The position numbers were made by a program, and so were the translations under genes. The notes beneath the pieces were generated by a model. The model had not been told where the DNA came from, did no database searches, and saw only the letters and a list, made by a program, of their open reading frames with translations. Below, in pieces: positions 17,008 through 26,860 of a stretch of DNA of 45,654 nucleotides. Source of the stretch: Flavobacterium muglaense (GTDB lineage Bacteria > Bacteroidota > Bacteroidia > Flavobacteriales > Flavobacteriaceae); assembly GCF_014305155.1 (NCBI RefSeq), contig NZ_JACRUK010000031.1, positions 1 to 45,654 on the forward strand. Reading direction: 5' to 3'. Positions within the stretch are counted from its first letter, which is position 1, and each line of letters begins with the position of its first letter.

Positions 17008-17053
17008 TTATCTTACTTGTTTCTTAATTATTTTTTTTTCGCTATCAATCGTA

Positions 17054-18139
17054 CTATTCAGTGCTTCTAAGCACTTTTTTCATAGTCATAGACTTATTCC
17101 TGCTTTCGTTCCATTCTTTCTCGGCTATGCTGTCTTTTGTAATACCACAACCCATATACAAACTCACCTTCGTATCCCCTTCTATATCTGTTGCACCTAT
17201 TTGCATGCAGCGTAAGTTAACAAATAAGTCTGTGCTCGATTGCGTGCTATCACCAGAATTCAACTCACCCAAATAACCCGTGTAAAACTCCCTATCGTAA
17301 TGTTCATTTTCGATAATAAAACTTTTGGCTTTCTCTTTGGGCAAACCACAAACCGCGGGCGTAGGATGCAACAGCTGTACGACTTGTTGTAAACTAAAAC
17401 CCGAATTTAAAACTCCCGAAATATCAGTCTTTATATGCCAAATCGTTCCTGCCTTAATACTATATGGTTGAGAAACTTGCAATCGAGTAGATACAGTTTC
17501 CAACTTATCAACAATATAATTGGTAACAAATTGCTGCTCTTCCTTTTCTTTATTTTCCCAAACAATAGCTGTCAAACCAGTATCTTTTTGCGTTCCAGCT
17601 AAAGCTATGGTTTCAAATCGATTAGCATCGGCCTTCAACAACTGCTCTGGCGTTGCTCCTAGCCACATCCCTACTTTTGGATGGTAAAAACAATACACAA
17701 AAGTCGCAGGGTACAAATGAACCAGTTTATTAAAGGCGGCACTGAAATCAAAATTTTGAACCAATACCGTTTCCTTGCGAGACAAAACTACTTTTTGGAA
17801 AGCATTGTTTGCTATCGCCTGAATCCCTTTCGAAACTAAACCTTCAAAATCTGTCTTATCAGCATCACTCAGCGCTTCTTCAAAATAGCTGTTTATAACG
17901 GCATTATTTGCATTGAACAACACAGTTTCAACAATCGATTCCTTTTCTGGTATCAAATACGTCTGACTTCCGTCAAAGGAAGCAAAAACAAACCCTTTTT
18001 CGTTAAAATCACCGCCATCATGCAAACGATCATCCTGCTGAAAAAGTCCTATAAGTTCTTTGGCATCGGGTTTCGAATACATGACAAAAGGCAATTGAGC
18101 CGCAAATTGACGTTGGGCTTTGGCTAAAAATTCATCCAT
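17054..18139 (-). CDS. menF: Isochorismate synthase
   Basis: Converts chorismate to isochorismate, the entry to menaquinone synthesis. The 361-aa chorismate-binding protein shows the catalytic region ALAGTQ, HPTPAVCGLPKEKA, and the C-terminal FYTGYLGELNSGDS, the isochorismate-synthase form of the GYxG motif. Its ATG overlaps the stop of the upstream hotdog thioesterase by one base (TAATG). No siderophore genes are nearby, so a menaquinone role is favoured over EntC. Confidence 0.85.
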   Translation of the reverse strand: MDEFLAKAQRQFAAQLPFVMYSKPDAKELIGLFQQDDRLHDGGDFNEKGFVFASFDGSQTYLIPEKESIVETVLFNANNAVINSYFEEALSDADKTDFEGLVSKGIQAIANNAFQKVVLSRKETVLVQNFDFSAAFNKLVHLYPATFVYCFYHPKVGMWLGATPEQLLKADANRFETIALAGTQKDTGLTAIVWENKEKEEQQFVTNYIVDKLETVSTRLQVSQPYSIKAGTIWHIKTDISGVLNSGFSLQQVVQLLHPTPAVCGLPKEKAKSFIIENEHYDREFYTGYLGELNSGDSTQSSTDLFVNLRCMQIGATDIEGDTKVSLYMGCGITKDSIAEKEWNESRNKSMTMKKVLRSTE

Positions 18140-18576
18140 TACTTATTGGCTATTTTTCTTTTTGGCAACACCATATTGGTTAATTTACATAGAGAAATTA
18201 AACTCCCTCTTTCATCTGTAATGCGTATTTCCCACAAATGAATACTTGATCCCTTATGCACTATCTTGGCGGTTGCAGTCACTATACCATTCCGTTTTGC
18301 TTTCAAATGATTGGCCGAAATCTCGATACCACGCACCTCACTCAATTCTGGATTAATAAACAACATCGAAGCGGCACTCCCAACACTTTCGGCTAATGCC
18401 ACTGATGCCCCACCATGCAATAAACCCATCGGTTGATGCACCAAAGGAGTTACAGGCATAGTCGCTACTAAGAAATCTTCGCCCACATCCGTGTAAGTGA
18501 TATTGAGCGTGCGCATTAAGGTATTTTCGGATATTTGATTGTAAAATTCTAGTGTTTTTTCTTTATCAAAAGTCAT
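18139..18576 (-). CDS. Hotdog-fold (PaaI-type) acyl-CoA thioesterase
   Basis: A 145-aa single-hotdog thioesterase. The family motif is GLLHGGASVALAESVGSAA, with the HGG turn and the following active-site carboxylate. It is translationally coupled to the isochorismate synthase gene. In menaquinone synthesis a hotdog enzyme hydrolyses 1,4-dihydroxy-2-naphthoyl-CoA, so that role is plausible from context; the sequence alone cannot separate it from other PaaI thioesterases. Confidence 0.85.
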   Translation of the reverse strand: MTFDKEKTLEFYNQISENTLMRTLNITYTDVGEDFLVATMPVTPLVHQPMGLLHGGASVALAESVGSAASMLFINPELSEVRGIEISANHLKAKRNGIVTATAKIVHKGSSIHLWEIRITDERGSLISLCKLTNMVLPKRKIANK

Positions 18577-18713
18577 AGTTTTAGCTTTAAAATGTAAAAT
18601 TAAATAAAAGAAGAGTCATAAAATAGCAAATAGAGTTGTAATTCTAAATCCAAATTGAAAATTCACGCGCATCCAACTGAGATTTTCCTTATTTTTACAA
18701 AAAATAAACCCCA

Positions 18714-20231
18714 ATGCGTCCTATAACAGTCTTGTTTTTTATCGGATTATTTATCTCCATTTGCTCCTGCAGGGCTGATTTTGAAACTGTTGCCAGTTCA
18801 GGCGATTTAACTTTTTCAAGAGACACCATTTTTCTAGACACCGTATTTACAAACATAGGTTCTAGCACTTACCGCCTGAAGGTTTATAATAAAACAAAGA
18901 ACGACATCAATATACCTACCATACAATTAGGTCAAGGTTTAGCCTCAAAATACCGCATGACCGTTGACGGAATACAAGGCAATAATGGCAAGCTTTTTTC
19001 GAATGTTACCCTTTTAGCCAAAGACAGCTTGTACATTTTCATCGAAACAACTGCAAATAGTGCTGATGCCAATCCCAAAGATTTTCTATATACCGATAAT
19101 ATTGAATTTGACAGCGGTGCCAATTTGCAAAAAGTAGCACTAGTAACTTTGATTCAAGACGCCGTTTTTTTATACCCAAAACGCTTTACCAATGGCACAA
19201 CCGAGACCGTACCTACCGAAGATGGCAGGACCATTGAAGGTTTCTACCTCGATGAAAACGACCCAATCAATGGCAACGAATTAAAATTTACCAACAAAAA
19301 ACCATACGTTATCTACGGATACGCCGCAGTTCCCGAAGGAAAAACAGCCGTTTTTGACGCTGGAGCAAGGGTTTATTTCCATGCTAACTCAGGCTTAATG
19401 GTATCGACCACTGCATCTATTCAAGTGAACGGAAAAAAATCAGTGACAGATCAACTGGAAAATCAGGTTATTTTTGAAGGAGACCGTTTACTATCAGACT
19501 ACGACAAAATTCCCGGTCAATGGGGCGCTATTTGGCTAAAAGCTGGAAGCACTAATAACAAATTCAATCACACCACCATCAAAAACGCCACCATAGGATT
19601 GCGCATTCAAAGTAACGATGGGACGCTAACTACAATAAAAAACACTCAAATTTACAACAGTGCTAATTATGGAATTTATGCACAAACGAGTCTAATTGAA
19701 GGAGAAAACATTGTCATCAACTCGGCTGGACTTGCAGCATTAGCCTGTACTTTTGGCGGAAGCTATCAATTTACACATTGTACATTCAACAACAACTGGA
19801 ACAGCTCGTCACAGGTTGCCGTTTCGGTGACGAACTACAATCTAGACAAAACGGCCAACCCGATTGACTTGACAAATGCCACCTTTAACAACTGTATTAT
19901 CTACGGATCGTACTTCAACGAACTCTTTCTGGACAAAAAAGCAGCAGCACAATTCAACTATAAATTCAATAATTGCCTTATCAAATACGATAGCGCAACT
20001 ACAGATCCCAACTACCTTTTTAAAACTGATGCAACCCATTACAGCAACATTATTTTAAATCAAAGTCCGAAGTTTTTCAATAGTAATGCAAATCAATTGT
20101 ATATCGACAATACTTCTGGCGCTTTCGCAAAAGGGAATTCGACTTATGCAATCCCACTTGATATTCTAAGCAAAATACGCACACTTCCGCCCGACTTAGG
20201 CGCCTATCAAAACACCGTTTTTCCAAAATAA
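18714..20231 (+). CDS. Lipoprotein with right-handed beta-helix region
   Basis: A 505-aa outer-surface candidate. The N-terminal lipobox ends ICSC (Cys near residue 19). An Ig-like beta segment follows (about 25-150). The middle (about 220-420) has short repeating strands rich in Asn, Thr and Ile (FNHTTIKNATIGLRI, TTIKNTQIYNSANYGIY), as in a right-handed parallel beta-helix. The end reads LPPDLGAYQ, common at the close of such proteins. No pectate-lyase catalytic residues could be recognised, so binding or structural roles are equally possible. Confidence 0.75.
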   Translation: MRPITVLFFIGLFISICSCRADFETVASSGDLTFSRDTIFLDTVFTNIGSSTYRLKVYNKTKNDINIPTIQLGQGLASKYRMTVDGIQGNNGKLFSNVTLLAKDSLYIFIETTANSADANPKDFLYTDNIEFDSGANLQKVALVTLIQDAVFLYPKRFTNGTTETVPTEDGRTIEGFYLDENDPINGNELKFTNKKPYVIYGYAAVPEGKTAVFDAGARVYFHANSGLMVSTTASIQVNGKKSVTDQLENQVIFEGDRLLSDYDKIPGQWGAIWLKAGSTNNKFNHTTIKNATIGLRIQSNDGTLTTIKNTQIYNSANYGIYAQTSLIEGENIVINSAGLAALACTFGGSYQFTHCTFNNNWNSSSQVAVSVTNYNLDKTANPIDLTNATFNNCIIYGSYFNELFLDKKAAAQFNYKFNNCLIKYDSATTDPNYLFKTDATHYSNIILNQSPKFFNSNANQLYIDNTSGAFAKGNSTYAIPLDILSKIRTLPPDLGAYQNTVFPK

Positions 20232-20303
20232 AGGAGAAATCAATATTGTTGCCTGTTTTCGAACAACTTAAAAAAAGTTTAGAAAGTTAAAATTTTCATA
20301 ACG

Positions 20304-20331
20304 TTGTATGTTCATTAATTACATAGATTTG
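20304..20331 (+). promoter_or_regulatory. Promoter of the endonuclease I gene
   Basis: TTG (20304-20306), 17-nt spacer, TAGATTTG (20324-20331). Predicted start about 65 nt before the ATG at 20403. Confidence 0.65.
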
Positions 20332-20402
20332 GCGCAACTTAAAATCTCCTGTTGATTTTATTTAAAGACCATTAAAAACAAACCAAATCTATTTTCAACT
20401 AC

Positions 20403-22247
20403 ATGAAAAAACACTACACACTTGCCTTGTTGTTAAGCATTACAGCAGTAATGGCACAAATTCCATCAGGTTATTACAACACCGCTACAAGCAGTGGTTA
20501 TACCTTAAAAACCGAACTGTATACCATTATTAAAAATCATACCGATAATGGTTACGGCGGACTGTATACTACCTACCAAACATCTGACGTAGATAATTTT
20601 TACGAAAAAGACGGTACTATTTTAGACATGTATTCTGAAAAACCAAACGGTACAGATCCTTATAATTACACAACAAATAGCACACAACGCTGCGGTACCT
20701 ATTCTGCCGAAGGAAACTGTTACAATAGAGAACATATTGTACCACAATCCAGTTTTAACTCTACTGCGCCTATGGTTTCAGACGCGCATTTTATCACACC
20801 TACTGACGGAAAAGTAAACGGGCAACGCTCTAATTATCCACACGGAAATGTTGCTACGGCAAGTTGGACCTCATTAAATGGTAGTAAATTAGGTACTAGT
20901 GCTGTCTCTGGATATACAGGAACCGTATTTGAACCTATTGATGAGTTTAAAGGTGATATTGCGCGCATGTATTTTTACTTTGCCACACGTTACGAAACAA
21001 CGGTTTCTGGATATTCTTACCCTATGTTTAACGGTACGACAAATCAAGTTTTTACAACTGCTTTTTTAAACATGTTACTAGCTTGGAACACCCTTGATCC
21101 TGTAAGCCCAAGGGAGGTAGCACGTAACAATGCCATTTATGCCACCCAAAACAATAGAAATCCTTACATAGATCATCCAGAATATGTGCAAAAAGTATGG
21201 AACCCTACTGCAGATACACAAGCACCTTCTACTCCTACTAATTTAATAGCATCCGGAACAACTCAAACAACAACTAGCTTATCATGGACTGCTGCAAATG
21301 ATAATGTTGCTGTAACAACTTATGATGTCTATCAAGGAAGTGCATTAAAAGCAACTGTAACTACTACAAATTACTCCGTTACAGGCTTAACCGCTGCAAC
21401 GACTTATGGCTTCTCAATTAAAGCAAAAGATGCTGCTGGAAATACATCAAGCGCCAGCAGCACCTTAAATGTTACTACAACTACTAACGCATCGGCAACA
21501 GCCACAGAATTATACTTCTCAGAATATATTGAAGGTTCTTCTAACAACAAGGCACTCGAAATCGCAAATGCTACAGCTAGCACAATCAACTTAAGTGTTT
21601 ATAGCATCAAAAAACAAACAAACGGTTCAGGATCATGGAGTTCAGGAATCACGTTGAGTGGTAGTTTAAGCAAGGGAAACAAATACACAATTGTAAATAG
21701 TGCTATTGCTTCTAGTTGTTATTCCACTGCATCGACTAACCTTAGTACAACTGCTTCAGAAATGACTTTTAACGGAAATGATGCCGTAGGTTTATTTAAA
21801 AACGGGATTCTTATTGACATTATTGGTACTTACAACGGCGGAACTGCAAATTTTGCTGCTGATGTAACTTTAAGAAGAAAAGCTACGGTTTCTGGACCTA
21901 CAACTACCTTTAATAAAACGACCGACTGGGATACTTATGCATCAGACACTTGCAATAATTTAGGTAGTAAAACAATACAGTCTAGCGCAAAAACAGCAAT
22001 TATTGCTGATGAAGCTATTGCAACGGAAACCTTAATTTATCCCAATCCTTCGCATGGTGATTTTATAATTTACAACAGCAATAAACAATATGCTGTGACT
22101 ATTTACAACCTTATAGGCCAAGTTGTTTTTGAAGAAAAAAGCAGTAACAGCAGCACTTTATCTGTTACAAATTTACTTAAAGGAATCTATCTCGTTAAAA
22201 TTACAGACGAAACACATACTACCATTAAAAAGATACTAATCAACTAG
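20403..22247 (+). CDS. Secreted endonuclease I with FN3, lamin-tail and T9SS sorting domains
   Basis: A 614-aa extracellular nuclease. Signal peptide about 1-19 (ending VMA). The endonuclease I domain (about 20-270) has the His-metal core NREHIVPQSSF followed by DAHFITPTDGKVNGQRSN. A fibronectin type III domain follows (about 275-365, starting TPTNLIASG). Next is a lamin-tail-like domain (about 370-530, opening LYFSEYIEGSSNNKALEIAN). Last is a type IX sorting domain (about 545-614: YPNPSHGDF, YNLIGQVV, GIYLVKI). It probably releases nutrients or phosphate from extracellular DNA. Own promoter and terminator indicate a single-gene unit. Confidence 0.92.
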   Translation: MKKHYTLALLLSITAVMAQIPSGYYNTATSSGYTLKTELYTIIKNHTDNGYGGLYTTYQTSDVDNFYEKDGTILDMYSEKPNGTDPYNYTTNSTQRCGTYSAEGNCYNREHIVPQSSFNSTAPMVSDAHFITPTDGKVNGQRSNYPHGNVATASWTSLNGSKLGTSAVSGYTGTVFEPIDEFKGDIARMYFYFATRYETTVSGYSYPMFNGTTNQVFTTAFLNMLLAWNTLDPVSPREVARNNAIYATQNNRNPYIDHPEYVQKVWNPTADTQAPSTPTNLIASGTTQTTTSLSWTAANDNVAVTTYDVYQGSALKATVTTTNYSVTGLTAATTYGFSIKAKDAAGNTSSASSTLNVTTTTNASATATELYFSEYIEGSSNNKALEIANATASTINLSVYSIKKQTNGSGSWSSGITLSGSLSKGNKYTIVNSAIASSCYSTASTNLSTTASEMTFNGNDAVGLFKNGILIDIIGTYNGGTANFAADVTLRRKATVSGPTTTFNKTTDWDTYASDTCNNLGSKTIQSSAKTAIIADEAIATETLIYPNPSHGDFIIYNSNKQYAVTIYNLIGQVVFEEKSSNSSTLSVTNLLKGIYLVKITDETHTTIKKILIN

Positions 22248-22272
22248 TTACTCACAAAACAACTTACATTTA

Positions 22273-22300
22273 AAAAGCGGCAATATTGCCGCTTTTTTTT
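22273..22300 (+). terminator. Terminator of the endonuclease I gene
   Basis: AAAAGCGGCAAT/ATTGCCGCTTTT perfect palindrome followed by Ts. Confidence 0.9.
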
Positions 22301-22324
22301 ATTAGCATTTTAATCTTAATTAAC

Positions 22325-22332
22325 TAAATTTG
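22325..22332 (+). promoter_or_regulatory. -7 box of purL
   Basis: TAAATTTG fits TAnnTTTG exactly and overlaps an in-frame TTG at 22330, which argues that this TTG is promoter DNA and that translation starts at the ATG at 22360. No clear -33 TTG. Confidence 0.5.
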
Positions 22333-22359
22333 CAACGCAATACAACAAACTACACAACA

Positions 22360-25300
22360 ATGATCCATTTCTTTGAAAACCAAAGCAAAACTGTTTTTGC
22401 AGTACAGACGCAAAACGAAATTTCGGCTCAAGACATTTCAAAATTAAACTGGCTTTTTGCCGACTCCAATAAAATAGAAAAATCCGTATTGACGGATTTT
22501 TTTGTTGGCCCACGCGCCACTATGATTACGCCATGGAGTACTAATGCCGTTGAAATTACTCAAAATATGGGGATTTCAGGAATCATTAGAATCGAAGAAT
22601 TTAAAGCCGTAACGGAAGATTTCTCTGATTTTGATCCGATGCTTTCGCAAAAGTACAGCGCACTTGATCAAGACATTTTTACAATCAATATCGAGCCAGA
22701 AGCAATTCTAGAGATTGAAGATATCGCTGCTTACAACCAATCAGAAGGTTTGGCGTTAAGCCCTGAAGAAGTAGCATACCTTGACAACTTAGCCGTGAAA
22801 ATTGGTAGAAAATTGACCGATTCAGAGGTTTTTGCTTTCTCACAAGCCAATTCAGAGCACTGTCGCCATAAAATTTTCAATGGAACATTTGTAATTGATG
22901 GCGAAGAAATGCCTTCATCATTGTTCAAATTAATCAAGAAAACATCACAAGAAAACCCGAACGATATCGTCTCGGCATACAAAGATAATGTGGCTTTTGT
23001 AAAAGGACCACGCGTAGAACAATTTGCACCAAAAAGTGCTGACAAAGCTGACTTTTATGAAGTTAAAGAGTTTGACTCAGTAATTTCATTAAAAGCAGAA
23101 ACCCACAATTTCCCAACAACTGTAGAGCCTTTTAACGGAGCTGCAACGGGAGCTGGTGGAGAAATTCGTGACCGTTTAGCAGGAGGACAAGGTTCGTTGC
23201 CATTAGCAGGAACTGCAGTATACATGACCTCTTACTCTCGTTTAGAGTCCTTCGACTCCGCTCAGGAAAATAGACCTTGGGAAAACGGAATGACAGAAAG
23301 AAAATGGTTGTATCAAACACCAATGGACATTTTGATCAAAGCATCTAACGGAGCATCTGACTTTGGAAACAAATTCGGTCAACCACTTATTACGGGTTCC
23401 ATTCTAACATTCGAACATGAAGAGGACGCTCGCAAATTGGGTTTTGATAAAGTTATCATGCAAGCAGGTGGAATTGGATACGGAAAATTAGATCAAGCGA
23501 TAAAGAAAAAACCACAAACAGGAGACAAAATTGTTATTCTAGGTGGAGAAAATTATAGAATTGGAATGGGTGGAGCAGCAGTTTCATCGGCAGATACAGG
23601 TGCTTTTAGTTCTGGTATCGAGTTAAACGCTATCCAACGTTCGAATCCAGAAATGCAAAAACGTGCCGCTAATGCCATTCGTGGATTAGTGGAAAGTGAT
23701 GTTAACCCAATTGTATCTATTCACGATCACGGAGCAGGTGGACACTTAAATTGCCTTTCGGAATTAGTAGAAGAAACAGGAGGATTAATCGATCTAGACA
23801 AATTACCTGTTGGTGATCCTACCCTTTCGGCAAAAGAAATTATTGGTAACGAGTCACAAGAAAGAATGGGACTGGTTATTGCCAAAGAAAATATCGATAT
23901 TTTACAACGCATTGCAGACAGAGAACGCTCTCCTATGTACCAAGTTGGTGATGTTACTGGTGATCATCGTTTTACATTCGAATCAAAAACTACTGGTGCT
24001 AAACCAATGGATTATGCTTTAGAGGACTTCTTTGGTAGTTCGCCAAAAGTAGTGATGACTGATAAAAACATCGATAGAAACTATGCCGATTTAGGATACG
24101 ACAAGAAAAACATTTCAACTTATTTAGAGCAAGTATTGCAGCTAGAAGCAGTAGCTTGTAAAGACTGGTTGACAAATAAAGTAGACCGTTGTGTAGGTGG
24201 AAAAGTAGCCAAACAACAAACTGCAGGCCCTTTACAATTGCCATTGAATAACTGTGGTGTAATGGCCTTAGATTACAACGGAAAAGAAGGTGTTGCTACC
24301 TCAATTGGCCACTCGCCTATTGCATCACTAATCGATCCTGTTGCAGGAACGAGAACGGCGATTGCGGAGTCTTTGTCTAACATTGTTTGGGCTCCTATTA
24401 AAGGTGGTTTAGACGGAATTTCACTTTCGGCTAACTGGATGTGGGCTTGTAAAAATGAAGGAGAAGACGCTCGTTTGTACGCAGCTGTTCAAAGTTGTTC
24501 GGATTTTGCAATCGAATTAGGAGTGAATATTCCAACAGGAAAAGATTCGCTTTCTATGAAACAACGTTATCCGAACGAAGAAGTTATTGCGCCCGGAACG
24601 GTAATTATTTCGGCAGGTGGAAACTGTACTGATATTCAAAAAGTGGTTGAACCTGTCTTGCAAAAAGACGGGGATTCTATTTATTACATCAATTTGTCAC
24701 AAGACGAATTTAAACTAGGAGGTTCATCGTTTGCACAAACGTTGAATAAAATTGGAAAAGATGCACCTACTATCAAAGATGCTGCTTTCTTCAAAAAAGC
24801 CTTCAATACAATCCAAGAGTTAATTCTTGACAATCAAATTGTAGCAGGACACGATATAGGAAGTGGTGGTTTGATCACTACTTTATTAGAAATGTGTTTT
24901 GCAGATGTAAATTTGGGTGCCAAAATTGATTTTTCTGTTTTTGAAGAAAAAGACATTATTAAATACCTTTTTGCTGAGAATATTGGTCTTGTTTTTCAAG
25001 CAAAAAATGATGCTGATTTAGAAGCTAAGTTAAATGCAAATAGTGTTTCTTTCTATAAATTAGGAACAGTTACCACAAATGCAAAATTAGCGTTTAGCTC
25101 TTGTGAATTAGATATTGCAAAATACAGAGATATTTGGTTCAAAACCTCTTTTTTATTAGATCAAAAACAATCTAAAAACGGAACAGCACAAGCGCGTTTT
25201 GATAATTATAAAAACCAAGCGTTACAGTTCACATTCCCTGCTCATTTTACAGGTAAAAAGCCTGTCATTAACGGAAATGCTCGACCAAAAGCGGCCATCA

Positions 25301-26028
25301 TTCGTGAAAAAGGAAGTAACTCAGAACGTGAAATGGCTAATGCCATGTATTTAGCTGGTTTTGATGTAAAAGACATTCACATGACCGATTTGATTTCGGG
25401 ACGTGAAAACCTAGAAGATGTTCAGTTCATTGGTGCTGTTGGAGGATTCTCTAACTCTGATGTATTAGGATCTGCTAAAGGTTGGGCCGGAGCGTTCTTG
25501 TACAACGAAAAAGCAAAAACAGCTTTGGATAATTTCTTTAAAAGAGAAGACACTTTATCAGTAGGTATTTGCAATGGTTGCCAATTATTGATGGAATTAG
25601 AAAAAATAAATCCAGAGCACGAAGTACACGGAAAAATGCTTCATAACGATAGTAATAAGCACGAAAGTATCTTTACCTCGGTAACTATTCAAGAAAATAA
25701 ATCAGTAATGTTGTCAACTCTTTCAGGAGCAACATTAGGAGTTTGGGTATCACATGGAGAAGGAAAATTCAACTTACCAGAACCAGAAGCAAACTACAAC
25801 ATTGTAGGGAAATACTGTTACGACAGCTATCCTGCAAACCCAAATGGATCTGATTACAACACAGCAATGCTATGCGACACAACAGGTCGTCATTTAGTGA
25901 TGATGCCACATATTGAGCGCTCTACTTTCCAGTGGAACTGGGCTAATTATCCAGCTGGTAGAAACGATGAGGTTTCGCCATGGCATGAAGCTTTTGTTAA
26001 TGCAAGATTGTGGATTGAGAAAAAGTAA
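22360..26028 (+). CDS. purL: Phosphoribosylformylglycinamidine synthase
   Basis: Catalyses the ATP- and glutamine-dependent fourth step of purine synthesis (FGAR to FGAM). The large single-chain form is 1222 aa from the ATG at 22360. Order: N-terminal PurS-like domain, linker, the synthetase halves (SEHCRHKIFNG, ETHNFPTTVEPFNGAATG, HDHGAGGHLNCLSE, GHDIGSGG), and the C-terminal glutaminase with GICNGCQ (nucleophile Cys) and LVMMPHIERS. Within the conserved RLE-NRPWE segment the residues SFDSAQ appear to be an extra in-frame insert (see findings). Single gene, closed by a hairpin shared with the convergent DUF4920 gene. Confidence 0.97.
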   Translation: MIHFFENQSKTVFAVQTQNEISAQDISKLNWLFADSNKIEKSVLTDFFVGPRATMITPWSTNAVEITQNMGISGIIRIEEFKAVTEDFSDFDPMLSQKYSALDQDIFTINIEPEAILEIEDIAAYNQSEGLALSPEEVAYLDNLAVKIGRKLTDSEVFAFSQANSEHCRHKIFNGTFVIDGEEMPSSLFKLIKKTSQENPNDIVSAYKDNVAFVKGPRVEQFAPKSADKADFYEVKEFDSVISLKAETHNFPTTVEPFNGAATGAGGEIRDRLAGGQGSLPLAGTAVYMTSYSRLESFDSAQENRPWENGMTERKWLYQTPMDILIKASNGASDFGNKFGQPLITGSILTFEHEEDARKLGFDKVIMQAGGIGYGKLDQAIKKKPQTGDKIVILGGENYRIGMGGAAVSSADTGAFSSGIELNAIQRSNPEMQKRAANAIRGLVESDVNPIVSIHDHGAGGHLNCLSELVEETGGLIDLDKLPVGDPTLSAKEIIGNESQERMGLVIAKENIDILQRIADRERSPMYQVGDVTGDHRFTFESKTTGAKPMDYALEDFFGSSPKVVMTDKNIDRNYADLGYDKKNISTYLEQVLQLEAVACKDWLTNKVDRCVGGKVAKQQTAGPLQLPLNNCGVMALDYNGKEGVATSIGHSPIASLIDPVAGTRTAIAESLSNIVWAPIKGGLDGISLSANWMWACKNEGEDARLYAAVQSCSDFAIELGVNIPTGKDSLSMKQRYPNEEVIAPGTVIISAGGNCTDIQKVVEPVLQKDGDSIYYINLSQDEFKLGGSSFAQTLNKIGKDAPTIKDAAFFKKAFNTIQELILDNQIVAGHDIGSGGLITTLLEMCFADVNLGAKIDFSVFEEKDIIKYLFAENIGLVFQAKNDADLEAKLNANSVSFYKLGTVTTNAKLAFSSCELDIAKYRDIWFKTSFLLDQKQSKNGTAQARFDNYKNQALQFTFPAHFTGKKPVINGNARPKAAIIREKGSNSEREMANAMYLAGFDVKDIHMTDLISGRENLEDVQFIGAVGGFSNSDVLGSAKGWAGAFLYNEKAKTALDNFFKREDTLSVGICNGCQLLMELEKINPEHEVHGKMLHNDSNKHESIFTSVTIQENKSVMLSTLSGATLGVWVSHGEGKFNLPEPEANYNIVGKYCYDSYPANPNGSDYNTAMLCDTTGRHLVMMPHIERSTFQWNWANYPAGRNDEVSPWHEAFVNARLWIEKK

Positions 26029-26048
26029 TTTTTTAATTAATTATAGTG

Positions 26049-26079
26049 AAAGCGCCCCTTAAAAGGAGCGCTTTTTTTA
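26049..26079. terminator. Bidirectional terminator between purL and the DUF4920 gene
   Basis: AAAGCGCCCCTT and AAGGAGCGCTTT form an imperfect stem with A and T runs on both sides, serving two convergent genes. Confidence 0.85.
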
Positions 26080-26102
26080 TTATAAATTTAAAGACCGTTG
26101 GC

Positions 26103-26594
26103 TTACTTTTGAATCAATACACCATCAGCCATCAATGAATACTTCGTTTTAGGAGCTACAATACTATCAATTGCAGCTTGCGACTTGCCGTCATCCTTAG
26201 CATAATGTTTCAAATCTTCAACAGATTCTACACTAACATACGCTTTACCACTTATGATTACCTCTTCATCCTTAGAATCTGTAGGAACAAAAAAAGCATA
26301 ATCTTTGAATTTTACAAAAACTTCTTTTTCATCAGGTAAATCTAGATTCATCCAGCAACCTTTTTCTTTACAAACCGCTTTAATCTTTGATTTGAATTTA
26401 ATAGCAACAGTATCTCCTTGGGCCATTTTAGCATAAGTCGCTAATACCTCTTCTTTTGACAAAGCGTTTTCTGCCGAAATACTATCGCCAAAGGTAGCAT
26501 AAGCCACATCCGACTTCATTTCTTGTACTTTTTCTTCCTTTTTACAACTCGCTAAAGCCAAAATTGAACAAGCAATTACAATTGTTTTTTTCAT
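26103..26594 (-). CDS. DUF4920-family lipoprotein
   Basis: A 163-aa lipoprotein (lipobox ALASC, Cys at 17) of a family seen mainly in Bacteroidota and known as DUF4920. Characteristic segments are the ATFGDSI opening, KAVCKEKGCWMNL with two cysteines four residues apart, EVFVKFKDYAFFVP, and GKAYVSVESVEDLKHYA. The Cys pair and compact beta-rich domain suggest metal or redox binding, but no function is established. It is convergent with purL. Confidence 0.85.
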   Translation of the reverse strand: MKKTIVIACSILALASCKKEEKVQEMKSDVAYATFGDSISAENALSKEEVLATYAKMAQGDTVAIKFKSKIKAVCKEKGCWMNLDLPDEKEVFVKFKDYAFFVPTDSKDEEVIISGKAYVSVESVEDLKHYAKDDGKSQAAIDSIVAPKTKYSLMADGVLIQK

Positions 26595-26860
26595 TATTAT
26601 ATATTTAGGTTAGTATGATATAAGCTCAAAAATAAGTAGAAAAATCAAAAACAACTTCAATACTATCTCGTTTTTTAAACAATTCGAATAAAAAACCTCC
26701 AATCCCCAGTTTTACTTTAGATCATAATAGCCTAACACTTCCACTAGGTCAGACTACGCCCCTTCTGCTAAATAATTTTAAAAATTTTTTAAAATTCTGA
26801 AAATTTTTCCTATTTTTAACCAAACAACCAATAGCAAACAGCACCTAAAAGTAATAAAGA

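Noticed and set aside
22330..22359. Longer purL start at TTG 22330
   Set aside because: The TTG is part of a perfect TAAATTTG promoter box; the ATG at 22360 fits the family start.
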